Assembly: GCA_027694045.1 (NCBI GenBank)
Contig: JAQEWB010000001.1
Location: 868,001 to 932,000, forward strand
Source of the DNA: Bacillaceae bacterium OF18-1A
Lineage (GTDB): Bacteria > Bacillota > Bacilli > Bacillales > Bacillaceae_G
Length of the DNA stretch: 64,000 nucleotides
Reading direction: 5' to 3'
Shown: piece by piece, positions 8,451 through 17,620 of the stretch
How positions within the stretch are numbered: the stretch's first letter is position 1
How the letters are laid out: every line of letters starts with the position of its first letter
Position numbers and translations under genes: made by a program
The notes under the pieces: model-generated
Seen by the model: only the letters and a program-made list of their open reading frames with translations
Told to the model about the DNA's origin: nothing
Database searches by the model: none

Positions 8451-9668
8451 TTGCAAAAACGTTCATTGACTTACTATTTAGGATCGAAAATATGCATTAC
8501 TCTCGCTGACATCGTATACGTAATGATTATTACAACTCATATGTATATCACAACGAAATCAGCTACATTAACTGCTCTTTTTCCATTATTACAAGTCATA
8601 ACTAATCTTATAGCAAATACATCTGCACCACTTATAATGAATCGTTTTCCATCTTATCCATTACTGTTTACACTACAATGGATAAAAACTGCTCTATTAT
8701 TTTTATTAATGATATTATTCCCGGTCCTTTCCACAAACATTGTAGTACTATTCATTTTCATTTTTTTCATTTCATTATGTAGTGGCTGGAGCGCTCCATT
8801 ACTATACGGTATTCTTCCGCGCCTTACACCGAAAGAAAAATTAGTAAAAGTAAATAGTATTTTTTCCTTTTCCACACAAATTGCACAAGCCGCTGCTTAT
8901 TCATTTACAAGTGTTATTGTGCTTCTTATCGGTGCTTCTTCTACACTCATGATGAATAATATTTTGATGATTTTCGGATGTGTTGCACTACACTTTTCAT
9001 TACGATCCATACATACTGAACGAGTAATAGAGCCTTCTTCTTCAAAAGGTGATACTTTATTGGAAGGTTGGAAGCTCTTATTTCAAAACCCTTCTCTCCG
9101 TACTGTTACATGTATGGACTTAATTGAAACTTTTGCAGGGACGATATGGATCGGTGCTATTACGATGGCTTATGTAACAACTGTCCTTCATAAAGGAGAA
9201 GAATGGTGGGGATTTATTAATACAAGTTATTATGTTGGGACGTTAATTGGCGGTCTATTAGCATGGAAAATGAGTACATACATTCAAAACAATTTAATAC
9301 GCTCTATGGCGATAGGCTCTCTTCTGTTTAGTATTCTTACATTTTTATATGGTATAACAAGTAGCGGATTTATTGCGCTGTTCCTATGCATTCTAATGGG
9401 CCCATGTTACCAAATTAGAGATATTTCTCAAACAACTGTTTTACAATCCAGCGTCGCTCCATCTTTATTATCAAAGATGTATACAGCTCACGGCGCTCTT
9501 CTCTCAACAGCTTCTGGCCTTTCTATGCTGAGTGTTGGCATTATTACCGATTTGTTCGGTGTTCGTACGATCTATATTCTCGCTTCAATCCTTATATTGT
9601 GCTCTGCTTGTTTATCATTTAACTTATTAAAATATGATAAGACAAAACAAAAAAACATGTCACTTTAA
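8451..9668 (+). CDS. MFS transporter
   Basis: 405 residues with about 12 hydrophobic segments and no soluble domain; this fits a major facilitator of the MFS_3 (enterobactin exporter-like) type. The start is taken as TTG 8451, 10 bases after AAAGGG; an in-frame GTG at 8442 is only one base from that site. Substrate unknown: motifs are too weak to separate drug from siderophore or peptide export. It is monocistronic, with a strong terminator shared with the convergent amidase gene. Confidence 0.85.
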   Translation: MQKRSLTYYLGSKICITLADIVYVMIITTHMYITTKSATLTALFPLLQVITNLIANTSAPLIMNRFPSYPLLFTLQWIKTALLFLLMILFPVLSTNIVVLFIFIFFISLCSGWSAPLLYGILPRLTPKEKLVKVNSIFSFSTQIAQAAAYSFTSVIVLLIGASSTLMMNNILMIFGCVALHFSLRSIHTERVIEPSSSKGDTLLEGWKLLFQNPSLRTVTCMDLIETFAGTIWIGAITMAYVTTVLHKGEEWWGFINTSYYVGTLIGGLLAWKMSTYIQNNLIRSMAIGSLLFSILTFLYGITSSGFIALFLCILMGPCYQIRDISQTTVLQSSVAPSLLSKMYTAHGALLSTASGLSMLSVGIITDLFGVRTIYILASILILCSACLSFNLLKYDKTKQKNMSL

Positions 9669-9673
9669 TGAAC

Positions 9674-9712
9674 AAAATAAATAGGACAGGATTTCCTGCC
9701 CTATTTATTTTA
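9674..9712. terminator. Bidirectional terminator, MFS gene / amidase
   Basis: Stem AAAATAAATAGG-CAGG / CCTG-CCTATTTATTTT with T-runs on both sides, between convergent genes. Confidence 0.85.
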
Positions 9713-9713
9713 T

Positions 9714-11189
9714 TTATGATAAGTTAGGAGATTTCCGATGCTTTGTCGCTTGTTCAAAAGCGTATGCGAGTTTAATTAAAGTCCCCTCACGAAAAGCAGT
9801 GCTTGCAAGCGTAATTCCAAATGGTCTCCCGTTATCCATATATCCCGCAGGTATTGCTATAGACGGATAACCTGCTTTCGCACATATAGTGGAGCCTATA
9901 TAAGAAGGGAACAGAATCGCATCAAGATTATATTTTTCCAGTGCAAAATCAATGCCTTGTTCTTGTGAAAAATATATATCTTCTAATCTTGCATTTAAAT
10001 ATTGTGGATTTCTTAACGTATTAGGAAAATCTTTTCTTCTTTCTAACTTAGTTTGCCCATATTTCAAAGCTCTTTCTGCTATGTTTTTATTAAATTCCAT
10101 TAACTCCGAGATAGAATGTACTGGAATAGTAGAAGGTAATTTAGAAAGATAGTTATCTAAACTATGCTTCAACTCATAAAGTGGAACTCCCCAACTCCAT
10201 TCTCTATGAAAAGAAGGAATATGAATATCTTCTACTACTGTTGCGCCCTCACTACGCAATACTTGAATCGTTTCCTTAAACAATTTCTCATCGTATTCAT
10301 CAGATTCATAATATTCTTCTGACGCATTACTAAACACTCCAATCCTTGCCCCTTTTAAACCATCGATAGCTAGATAAGTAGTATAATCTTGCTGAATTCT
10401 TCCTTCACTACGATGAGTAGCTACATCTTTCTCATCCACTCCAGTTAAACTTCCTAGCAAAATAGCAGCATCTGTGACTGTTCTAGCAAATGGTCCAGCT
10501 GTATCTTGTGCATACGTGAATGGAATAATACCGCTACGGCTAATTAGACCGACAGTCGGTTTAATACCTATTACAGAGTTTTGAACAGCCGGACTTAAAA
10601 TAGAGGCATCCGTTTCTGTCCCCACAGATAATACTGTAAAGTTAGCAGCAACAGCTATCGCAGATCCTGTACTTGAACCGCCAACGAACATATCATCTTT
10701 ACCTGTTCCATATGGATTGATCGTTTGACCACCTCTTGCACTATACCCAGCCCACATTTCAAAAGACATTGCATTTGCTAATTCTGTCATATTTGTTTTA
10801 CCTATTATAATTGCCCCTGATTCTCTCAATTTTTTTACGAGATATGCATCTTCACTGCTTATATTCTGCTCTAAAGCAATCGTACCTGCACTTGTATGCA
10901 TAGAATCATTCGTTTCAATATTGTCTTTAAGTAAAACAGGTATACCATGTAACGGACCTCTTACACCTTTTGTTTTTCTTTCATGATCCAATGCCTCTGC
11001 AATAAAGATAGCATCTGGATTGATTTCTAAAATGGAATTGATTTTCGGGCCATCTTGGTCATACTTTGCGATTCTATGAAGATAATACATGACTAGTTCT
11101 TTTGAAGTTAACTGTCCCTCTTCCATTGCTGTTTGTATATCATGAATTGTTAATTCTTTTTGTAATCGTACATTGAACTGGATTTCCAT
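9714..11189 (-). CDS. Amidase signature family enzyme
   Basis: 491 residues. The Ser-cisSer-Lys triad is visible: K88 in HGIPVLLKDN, cis-Ser in GGSSTGSA (170-177) and the nucleophile region GTETDASILSPA (190-201, where the usual GGS reads DAS). It hydrolyses a carboxylic amide; the substrate is not predictable. It is not part of a gatCAB cluster and has C-terminal features of stand-alone amidases, so it is unlikely to be the glutamyl-tRNA amidotransferase subunit. AAGGAG lies 9 bases before the ATG. Confidence 0.88.
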   Translation of the reverse strand: MEIQFNVRLQKELTIHDIQTAMEEGQLTSKELVMYYLHRIAKYDQDGPKINSILEINPDAIFIAEALDHERKTKGVRGPLHGIPVLLKDNIETNDSMHTSAGTIALEQNISSEDAYLVKKLRESGAIIIGKTNMTELANAMSFEMWAGYSARGGQTINPYGTGKDDMFVGGSSTGSAIAVAANFTVLSVGTETDASILSPAVQNSVIGIKPTVGLISRSGIIPFTYAQDTAGPFARTVTDAAILLGSLTGVDEKDVATHRSEGRIQQDYTTYLAIDGLKGARIGVFSNASEEYYESDEYDEKLFKETIQVLRSEGATVVEDIHIPSFHREWSWGVPLYELKHSLDNYLSKLPSTIPVHSISELMEFNKNIAERALKYGQTKLERRKDFPNTLRNPQYLNARLEDIYFSQEQGIDFALEKYNLDAILFPSYIGSTICAKAGYPSIAIPAGYMDNGRPFGITLASTAFREGTLIKLAYAFEQATKHRKSPNLS

Positions 11190-11331
11190 TTTTCATTCTC
11201 CTTTTATAAGCCTCTTTATTAATAACGTGTATATAATACTTTTTTCATTTTCTCCGCTCCCTACATGCACAACTGTAATCCCTTTAAAGGAATTCCACTT
11301 ACCAATTTAAATACCTTTAATTTCCCAAAAA

Positions 11332-11408
11332 ATAAAGTGAAACGGGTGTTCATCCCCTACTGATTATTAGCCCGCATTAATCAGGCTGCCCCGTTAATAC
11401 GGGATAAA
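11332..11408 (+). repeat. bcr1-like repeat, short (77 bp) variant
   Basis: Begins ATAAAGTGAAAC and ends CGGGATAAA like the five other copies in this window, but lacks much of the interior. The terminal ATAAA forms a direct repeat. The right end touches the next gene's terminator. Confidence 0.7.
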
Positions 11409-11449
11409 AAAAGGTCTGAAACGAATTCCCTTCCGCTTCAGACCTTTTA
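11408..11449 (-). terminator. Terminator of the Nudix operon
   Basis: Stem AAAAGGTCTGAA / TTCAGACCTTTT with a 17-base loop and a T-run on the minus strand. Confidence 0.75.
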
Positions 11450-11896
11450 CTACTTTACATATATTTCATCTAGTAAATGTAAAAACTCCCCTTGTTTTCC
11501 CGCTAATGCAGGGGACTTCGCAATATCAACCCATTCATAGCAAAATACTAATCCTTGATCTTCTTCACCAGCACTTACTATATGTTCCCAAGTATCTTTT
11601 ACATCCGTTAATAATGTTACGTGGAAAAAGTGACGTTTTTGATATTCTTGTTTTTCCTTCACATGTATGATGTAATCCGCTAAGAACTTCTCTATGCATA
11701 AATGCCGTAATCCAGACTCTTCTTGTACTTCACGTAACACCGCTGCTTCTAACATTTCCCCTTCATCAACTGTTCCACCCGGCACTTGGATACCAGCTTC
11801 TGGTAGGTCACGATGTTTAAAAACAAGTAATTGCATAATCCCCTCTTTTTCTCTTGTCACATACGCATGTACTTTCTTCTTATATAACATCGTCAT
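11450..11896 (-). CDS. Nudix hydrolase
   Basis: 148 residues with an intact Nudix box, G-x5-E-x7-REV-x-EES-G, beginning at GTVDEGEMLEAAVL near residue 42. Cleaves a nucleoside diphosphate linked to some other moiety using Mg; the exact substrate is unknown. It is the last of three closely spaced genes (GNAT, carboxypeptidase, Nudix), the gap to the previous gene being 23 bases with a GGGGAGAGG site. A strong hairpin follows. Confidence 0.9.
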   Translation of the reverse strand: MTMLYKKKVHAYVTREKEGIMQLLVFKHRDLPEAGIQVPGGTVDEGEMLEAAVLREVQEESGLRHLCIEKFLADYIIHVKEKQEYQKRHFFHVTLLTDVKDTWEHIVSAGEEDQGLVFCYEWVDIAKSPALAGKQGEFLHLLDEIYVK

Positions 11897-11919
11897 TATA
11901 TTCCTCTCCCCTCAATTGT

Positions 11920-12660
11920 TCACTCTGTCACTTCTTCAAGCGTCAGTTGATTTTCATATAAATATGTAGCTTGTGGATTCCCCACATACCTTACGTGCCA
12001 TGGTTCATATCGATAACCCGTAAGTGATTCTTTTTCTTTTGTATATCGAATCACAAAACCAAATTTATAAGCATTTTCAGCAAGCCACTGACCTTCTTTC
12101 GTTTCTCCAAAAATTGTCTCTAACTGAAATTTAGCAGATTGAGATGTAATATCCATAGCTAGTCCAGTTTGATGTTCACTCGTACCAGGAACTGCACTAG
12201 ACATCGCTGTTTTCGCTTCTCCATCTTGTTTTTTATACATCGTATTTAATGCTTTTTGTCGATCAAAAGATCTAAATCCAGAGACTGCAAAAAGAAAAAT
12301 GCGTTCCTTATCAGCCTGCTGGAACATTTCTTCAAGTGCCTGTGCTGCCTCTTTCCTCATCTTTTTCTTTTCTTGATCACCTTCACTAGAGTAACGTACT
12401 TTCGGAATAACTAAATCTGGCGGTCTATACCCATCTGGCAAACGTCTACTTTTATTCACGAGCACAAGCATCGAATTCGGATTATTAATTACCGCAATAT
12501 CTCCATCCATATTCGCAATCGTTTCTTTCGCCTTCGGAAATATGTTATTTACATTCACTTCCCGTGCCTGCTTATCCTTATACATTTTATAATTGATCCC
12601 TGCTACTCCAATAATAAGTATCGCCGCCACGATACCAAGTAGTATCCATCTTTTTTTCAT
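11920..12660 (-). CDS. M15 family D-alanyl-D-alanine carboxypeptidase (VanY/LdcB-like)
   Basis: 246 residues. An N-terminal hydrophobic segment (about 5-25) anchors or exports it. The Zn ligands of the M15B/LAS family are visible in SAVPGTSEHQTGLAMDI (about 157-173) and EPWHVRYVG near 225. It trims the terminal D-Ala of peptidoglycan stem peptides outside the membrane. VanY-type names do not imply vancomycin resistance: no vanHAX genes are near. Middle gene of a three-gene operon. Confidence 0.9.
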   Translation of the reverse strand: MKKRWILLGIVAAILIIGVAGINYKMYKDKQAREVNVNNIFPKAKETIANMDGDIAVINNPNSMLVLVNKSRRLPDGYRPPDLVIPKVRYSSEGDQEKKKMRKEAAQALEEMFQQADKERIFLFAVSGFRSFDRQKALNTMYKKQDGEAKTAMSSAVPGTSEHQTGLAMDITSQSAKFQLETIFGETKEGQWLAENAYKFGFVIRYTKEKESLTGYRYEPWHVRYVGNPQATYLYENQLTLEEVTE

Positions 12661-12671
12661 ATAACGACCTC

Positions 12672-13169
12672 TTATTTTAATAATTTGGCCATTTCATACT
12701 CATCGATGTCCTTCCCATCGATAATAAGAGCTGCTTTTTTGACACCTTCTCTCTCAAATCCAATTTTTTTATATAGTGCCTGAGCTCTTGTATTGTGGGC
12801 CATTACCGTTAATTCTAAACGCCATACATCATGTAATTTTGCCCACTTCTCAGCCGCTTTAAACAATCTTGTCCCAATACCTCGCCCACTACACTCTTGT
12901 AAAATACCAATTACAATAGCTGCTACGTGCCTTTTTCTTTGAATATTATTTCCATTCACTAAAATAAAACCTACTATTCTCTCATCTTCAGTTGCTACAA
13001 ATATTGTTGCACATTCATTTTCTATAAATCGATGAATCATTTGTTCTTGTTGCTTTACTGTAAACTTTCTTTCTCCTGGTTCATATAACATAAATTTCGT
13101 TTCTTCATCTAATTGCTTACTTAATTGCAAAAATGATGCTGCATCTTCTATTTTGATCTCCCTAATCAC
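12672..13169 (-). CDS. GNAT family N-acetyltransferase
   Basis: 165 residues, GTG start after TAGGGTGATTTAG. Motif A appears as IGILQECSGRGIGTRLFKAAEKWA (split over about residues 87-110) and motif B as LTVMAHNTRAQALYKKIGFEREG. The layout fits ribosomal-protein or small-amine acetyltransferases; substrate unknown. First gene of an operon with the carboxypeptidase (11-base gap) and Nudix gene. Confidence 0.88.
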   Translation of the reverse strand: MIREIKIEDAASFLQLSKQLDEETKFMLYEPGERKFTVKQQEQMIHRFIENECATIFVATEDERIVGFILVNGNNIQRKRHVAAIVIGILQECSGRGIGTRLFKAAEKWAKLHDVWRLELTVMAHNTRAQALYKKIGFEREGVKKAALIIDGKDIDEYEMAKLLK

Positions 13170-13195
13170 CTAAATCACCCTACCAATTTCATAAT

Positions 13196-13325
13196 ATAAA
13201 GTGAAACTTTAACCAGTGCCCTACTGGTTATTAGTTGAACCAATCGGGCTTTTACGGGCCGTACACGTCTTTGCTTTCCCTGAACTTTGAGATGAGGGTC
13301 CTACTGACCGTTAATGCGGGATAAA
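13196..13325 (+). repeat. bcr1-like repeat, 130 bp variant
   Basis: Starts ATAAAGTGAAACTTTAA and ends TGCGGGATAAA, sharing the ACCAATCGGGCTTTTACGGG core with the full-length copies. Same orientation as all others. It lies 27 bases upstream of the GNAT-carboxypeptidase-Nudix operon, so it sits in or next to that promoter. Confidence 0.8.
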
Positions 13326-13457
13326 AGTTTTCCTTGTAAAAAGATTTTCTCTACTATTTCGAAAATTCCTTTGTAAATCTCCCAGTATAAATTGACAAAT
13401 TTCGATATTACTATAGCAACGATAAAATATGTCTATTATGTGACACCTTATCATTAC

Positions 13458-13490
13458 AAAACAAAAAACGTAAGCTTTACACTTACGTTT
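13458..13490 (-). terminator. Terminator of spoIIP
   Basis: Stem AAACGTAAG / CTTACGTTT followed by TTTTTTGTTTTG on the minus strand. Confidence 0.85.
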
Positions 13491-14643
13491 ATCCATTCAA
13501 TTTTTCTGCCTGCCAAAAATATTCACCAAACGCTTTAGCAAGTGCATCAATCGATCGATTTAACTCTTCCTCTGTATTATCTACCCCGCCAACTTCTATT
13601 AATATTGCTTGTCCTGATAAATCTTGATTATAGACCCCGTTTCCTGTTTGAAACCCTTTTTGAATGACACCACGACTCACTCCTGGATATTTTTTATTAA
13701 TTTCTTCATGAAGGGCTGTTGCTAATTGTAAGTTTTTTTCATAATTTTTATTTCCTTTTCCTATTACGAAGGCAAGCTTTGCATATGATTTATCTCCAAT
13801 TGTTTTTGTTGTTACATTTTTCCGGGCACTATCGCGGTGTAAGTCGAAGAAATATTGCAGTTCTTTATTACTAGCCATCGCTTCTTGTACAATTTCTCGT
13901 GACATTTTATAAGAGCTATTACTATTTAATCCTTTACCAATTAACTTTTGACCGACATCCGTCTTATCATTCGTGGATCCAATCCCTTCACTTTCTAACT
14001 GCTCACGAAATCGATCGCCGACTATTGAAATATTCGTTACAGAACTTGTCGCTTTATTTGGGTTTGGATCATTTGTTAAATTCAATAAAGGCAAATAAGA
14101 TTCCCAACTATGCGAATGATATATAAACGCAACCTGCTTTTTCCCTGTTGTTTGAGCTGGTTGTTTCTTCTCTGTGTTCGGATTAGGCTTAGGAGCTTGT
14201 CCGCCCTCTCCGGTTCGTTCTTTTACTACTTCTTCAAGCGGAACGCTCGATTCTATCGGTAAGTTAGAATAATTTGTTCCCTCACCTGCAATAACGATCT
14301 CTGTATCGTACTTACCAAATCCCGGGAGCTCTTTCCCAACAAAACTACGTACATCGTTAAAGCGAATATTCGTAGCCATAGAAAAGAGAAACGAAGAAAT
14401 TGAAAAATCTTGATTTAAATTTCGATACTCCTGCGTGAAATAATGATTTTCTTTTCCGAGAACGTACATGTAACCGTTCATCGATAACTCATTTAACCAA
14501 TTATATAAATACGTTGACTTCGTCTCTTTCATAGAGGTTACCACCATGCTAATAAGAAAAAAAGTCGCTAGTACTGTAGTAATTACAAATAAAACTAACT
14601 TACGTACACTTGTGAATTTCACATAAAAAAAGCCTCGATTCAT
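13489..14643 (-). CDS. spoIIP: Stage II sporulation protein P (peptidoglycan amidase/endopeptidase)
   Basis: 384 residues from ATG 14643 (GAGGG 8 bases upstream; a GTG three codons earlier overlaps the ribosome site). One transmembrane helix near 15-35, an extracytoplasmic linker rich in Pro/Lys/Gln (about 150-168), then the SpoIIP domain with IYHSHSWESYLP, FDLHRDSARK and a C-terminal IEVGGVDNTEEELNRS; the histidines and acidic residue fit the Zn site. In Bacillus it works with SpoIID and SpoIIM to thin peptidoglycan during forespore engulfment. The neighbouring gpr gene of B. subtilis is absent, so this may be a relocated or second copy. Confidence 0.92.
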   Translation of the reverse strand: MNRGFFYVKFTSVRKLVLFVITTVLATFFLISMVVTSMKETKSTYLYNWLNELSMNGYMYVLGKENHYFTQEYRNLNQDFSISSFLFSMATNIRFNDVRSFVGKELPGFGKYDTEIVIAGEGTNYSNLPIESSVPLEEVVKERTGEGGQAPKPNPNTEKKQPAQTTGKKQVAFIYHSHSWESYLPLLNLTNDPNPNKATSSVTNISIVGDRFREQLESEGIGSTNDKTDVGQKLIGKGLNSNSSYKMSREIVQEAMASNKELQYFFDLHRDSARKNVTTKTIGDKSYAKLAFVIGKGNKNYEKNLQLATALHEEINKKYPGVSRGVIQKGFQTGNGVYNQDLSGQAILIEVGGVDNTEEELNRSIDALAKAFGEYFWQAEKLNG

Positions 14644-14733
14644 AACTATCACCCTCTCTATTTCAAGTTATGTACAAGCTCTAGAGAATAGACCGTTTAA
14701 ATATCGGCTATATTGTTAGTGAGGTGAAATGAA

Positions 14734-15042
14734 TTGAAGCTATTAATAGGGATATTACCAATCGCTATATCATTTTTATTTTATTTGTTTGCTAAACAAC
14801 CTAAAGTTCGTATTACATTACACATTTGTGCGTATTTCGCGCTGTATGTGCTCGGAACAATTCTCTCTATTAATATATATGACATTTTAATGCAAGATCT
14901 TGTTTTCATGACAACCATTCACGGGATTTTACTAAATCCATTTTTCCTTATTTCAGGAGCGTATATAGGGATATACATTTTATACCTACTTTTGTCTCAC
15001 ATTATTGCGGAACGAACAAATTTTAAAAATGGAGCACAATAA
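14734..15042 (+). CDS. Small membrane protein of unknown function
   Basis: 102 residues, TTG start 7 bases after GAGGTG. Three hydrophobic segments (about 2-15, 28-48, 68-90) and a short polar tail. I recognise no family. It is divergent from spoIIP and its stop codon lies 1 base before the next start, so the two small membrane genes form an operon. Confidence 0.65.
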   Translation: MKLLIGILPIAISFLFYLFAKQPKVRITLHICAYFALYVLGTILSINIYDILMQDLVFMTTIHGILLNPFFLISGAYIGIYILYLLLSHIIAERTNFKNGAQ

Positions 15043-15043
15043 C

Positions 15044-15349
15044 ATGCAACAACACTTTATTTGTCATAGGTGTAAAAAAAGAATTGTAAAAAAGAAAGAT
15101 CTTATTACCGCTATACGATACTTCCGCTTTTATTTATTTCATAACAGTTGTTTCAAGCAACAACAACTGCTCTTCTCACATTTTATCCCTGTAAATACAC
15201 TTCTTAATCTCTTCCTTATTTTATATGGGCTTATTGTTGGCAGCATTCTTGTGATTATAGAACGATCTGCCCTTTCACTTGTTTTTTTATTTCCTATTTT
15301 ATATCGATTTCTTTCATATTATTATGTTGAACGTTTTTTCTCTAAATAA
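15044..15349 (+). CDS. Small membrane protein with N-terminal Cys/His motif
   Basis: 101 residues from ATG 15044, with GGAG 9 bases upstream inside the end of the previous gene. An N-terminal CHRCKK motif and a later HNSC could bind one metal ion, followed by two hydrophobic helices (about 47-70, 73-90). No family recognised. The 3' end overlaps the convergent DinB-like gene by about 28 bases, with no terminator between them. Confidence 0.6.
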   Translation: MQQHFICHRCKKRIVKKKDLITAIRYFRFYLFHNSCFKQQQLLFSHFIPVNTLLNLFLILYGLIVGSILVIIERSALSLVFLFPILYRFLSYYYVERFFSK

Positions 15350-15849
15350 CGAGTAGACTCGCCTCTAGGAATACTTAAACACTCCCAATCATTTTCTTTT
15401 AACATTTTACCGACATAAATCATCTGTCCAATATGTAAAGCATAATGAGAAATTTGTCTTTCAATTGCTTGTATGACAGTATGTGCTTCACCGCGAATGT
15501 ATACCGTCTTTAATAGATGTTCAGGTACTATGGTGTTCATCGTACTAAAAACATATTCCCACCCTTCTTGCCATGCTGCAAGGACCTCTTCCTTTGAATA
15601 ATAGCTCTCCTCAAATTCACTATCTCTATTACGATCTATTTTTTCACCATCCGATGTTAAAAAATCTGTCCATCTTGAACGCATATTCCCATGCAAATGT
15701 TTAATAATAATTGCTATACTATTTGATTCTTCATGAGAGGACCATATGATTTGTTCATACGATAATTGAGAAAGTACTCGTTCTCCTTGCTTTTTTGTTG
15801 TTTGGAAATTCGAAATTGCACACTGTAAATATTCTCGTCCAATATCCAT
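15322..15849 (-). CDS. DinB-like protein (DUF1572 type)
   Basis: 175 residues starting MDIGREYLQ, selected because GGTAGGGA lies just upstream; the frame is open for 32 more codons without a ribosome site. Helical bundle pattern with HLHGNMRSRW (about 50-60) and a C-terminal ISHYALHIGQMIYVGK motif carrying the histidines usual for DUF1572/DinB proteins. Function unknown, perhaps a metal-dependent enzyme. It follows csaA by 19 bases and is probably co-transcribed with it. Confidence 0.75.
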   Translation of the reverse strand: MDIGREYLQCAISNFQTTKKQGERVLSQLSYEQIIWSSHEESNSIAIIIKHLHGNMRSRWTDFLTSDGEKIDRNRDSEFEESYYSKEEVLAAWQEGWEYVFSTMNTIVPEHLLKTVYIRGEAHTVIQAIERQISHYALHIGQMIYVGKMLKENDWECLSIPRGESTRYLEKKRST

Positions 15850-15868
15850 TTTAATCCCTACCTTCAAG

Positions 15869-16201
15869 CTAACTAATTTTCGTTCCATTTGGCAATTCCA
15901 TATTAGGCTGAAGTAACACAACATCACCTGCTTCAGGAACTCCACCTAATACGAGTACTTCAGATTTATATCCAGCTACACGCTTCGGTGGAAAGTTTAC
16001 AACTGCAACAATTTGTTGACCTACTAAATCTTCTGGATTATATCTCTTCGTAATTTGAGCACTTGATTGCTTTATTCCAAGCTCCCCAAAATCAATTTCT
16101 AATTTAATCGCTGGAACTCTCGCCTCTTTAAACTCCTCTGCATATGTTACAGTTCCAATTCGTAAATCCAAAGTTAAAAAATCTTCAAAATTAGCCATTT
16201 T
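15869..16201 (-). CDS. csaA: Chaperone/tRNA-binding protein CsaA
   Basis: 110 residues, the exact size of CsaA, starting MANFEDFLTLDLRIG after GAGGAGG. The single domain is the OB-fold tRNA-binding module (LDLRIGTVTYAEEF at the start, PPKRVAGYKSEVLVLGG near 75-90). In B. subtilis CsaA is a secretion-related chaperone that binds preproteins; the fold also binds RNA. An upstream reading-frame extension of 17 codons lacks a ribosome site. Confidence 0.93.
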   Translation of the reverse strand, partial: KMANFEDFLTLDLRIGTVTYAEEFKEARVPAIKLEIDFGELGIKQSSAQITKRYNPEDLVGQQIVAVVNFPPKRVAGYKSEVLVLGGVPEAGDVVLLQPNMELPNGTKIS

Positions 16202-16249
16202 ATCATTCCTCCTCAAGTCATTACTTAGACACAACACAACAATTTCCTT

Positions 16250-16285
16250 CAAAAAAAAGAAAGGCGCCTAAGCACCTTTCTTTTG
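16250..16285 (-). terminator. Terminator overlapping the end of brnQ
   Basis: Stem AAAAGAAAGG / CCTTTCTTTT followed by a T-run on the minus strand; the arm nearest brnQ covers its last codons. It separates brnQ from csaA. Confidence 0.8.
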
Positions 16286-17620
16286 TAATTCGCTTGATTC
16301 ATTTGATTTATAGAAGAAGAAACCGAGCACTCCACCAATAAATGCTGGGACTAACCACCCTATTCCTTCTTTATATAAAGGTAACATTTGTAGTACATTT
16401 GAAATTGCGTCAATTTTGATACCCGCACTTTCTAGACCATTAAATAAGCTAATGGACAAAGCCCCGAGTATTGCTCCAATATAAATCGTATTACGCTTTC
16501 CTATCCACTTATGGAAATACGAAAGAACGATTAATACAATTGCAACTGGATAAATGATCATTAACACTGGTAAAGTGACTGTAATTAACTGTGTTAATCC
16601 TAAATTCGATACAATTAAACTAAATCCACAGACTAACGTTACAATCGTTTTATGTGAAAATTTCGGGAATAAATTTGAAAAGAACCCTGCACATGCAGAT
16701 GTTAATCCAACAGAAGTTGTTAAACACGCAAGCGTAATAACAAGTCCTAATAAAATTTTACCACTCGTACCATATAGTTCATTTACAACATTCGTTAAAA
16801 TAAGGCCACCATTTTCCGATACACCAAGTGATGTACTTGTTGAACCAAGATAAGCTAGTGATAAATAGATTAACGTTAAACCTAATACAGCAATAATACC
16901 TGATACGACTGTTATTTTCGCAATTTGACTACTCTCTTTTATCCCTTTAGAACGAATAACTTGTACAACGACAATTCCAAATACGAGAGCACTAATTGCA
17001 TCCATCGTTAAATATCCTTGAATAAATCCACCAAAGAAAGCATTTTCTTGGTAAGCCGCTAACGGTGCAGCTGGTTCTCCAATTGGATCAATAATTGCCT
17101 TTCCGACAATAATAGCAACAATTAATACCAATAATGGTGTAAGGAACTTTCCAAACCAATCCACTAATTTAGATGGATTTAATGATAAATACCACGTAAT
17201 TCCAAAGAAGACTATAGTGTAAAGAAATAGCATGTACCACTCTGAAACCATTGCCTCTGATAAAAAGGGTTTCATCCCCATTTCAAACGAAACGGCTCCA
17301 GTTCGCGGGATCGCAAAAAATGGTCCAATTGCTAAATAACTAACTAATGGGAAAATAAACGCAAATATAGGGTGAACTCTAGAAGATAGCGCTTTCAAGT
17401 CCCCCTCTACAAACGCGACAGCTGTTACAGCTAATAGGGGTAATCCGACTCCCGTTACAAGGAATCCAATTGTAGCAATCCAAACATTCTCTCCTGCTTG
17501 TTGACCTAAAACTGGCGGGAAAATTAAATTTCCTGCTCCTAAAAATAACGCAAACAACATTAAACCAATTGCTAATGTATCACCTGGCCTTAAACGTCCC
17601 TTCATACTTTTCATTTGCAT
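16268..17620 (-). CDS. brnQ: Branched-chain amino acid transport system II carrier protein
   Basis: 450 residues with about 12 transmembrane segments and the LIVCS-family N-terminus (LALFLGAGNLIFPPVLGQQAG, about 20-40). Imports leucine, isoleucine and valine with a cation. BrnQ is a known CodY target in B. subtilis; here a box with 3 mismatches to the 15-base CodY consensus lies at 17780-17794, well upstream, so control by CodY is possible but weak on sequence. No T-box leader seen. Confidence 0.93.
   Translation of the reverse strand: MQMKSMKGRLRPGDTLAIGLMLFALFLGAGNLIFPPVLGQQAGENVWIATIGFLVTGVGLPLLAVTAVAFVEGDLKALSSRVHPIFAFIFPLVSYLAIGPFFAIPRTGAVSFEMGMKPFLSEAMVSEWYMLFLYTIVFFGITWYLSLNPSKLVDWFGKFLTPLLVLIVAIIVGKAIIDPIGEPAAPLAAYQENAFFGGFIQGYLTMDAISALVFGIVVVQVIRSKGIKESSQIAKITVVSGIIAVLGLTLIYLSLAYLGSTSTSLGVSENGGLILTNVVNELYGTSGKILLGLVITLACLTTSVGLTSACAGFFSNLFPKFSHKTIVTLVCGFSLIVSNLGLTQLITVTLPVLMIIYPVAIVLIVLSYFHKWIGKRNTIYIGAILGALSISLFNGLESAGIKIDAISNVLQMLPLYKEGIGWLVPAFIGGVLGFFFYKSNESSELQKKGA

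Noticed and set aside
11920..12660. Vancomycin-resistance reading of the VanY-like carboxypeptidase
   Set aside because: No vanH, vanA or vanX genes are nearby; such M15 enzymes are common housekeeping peptidases.
13311..13496. 61-codon minus-strand frame near spoIIP
   Set aside because: It crosses the spoIIP terminator and the bcr1-like repeat and has no ribosome site.
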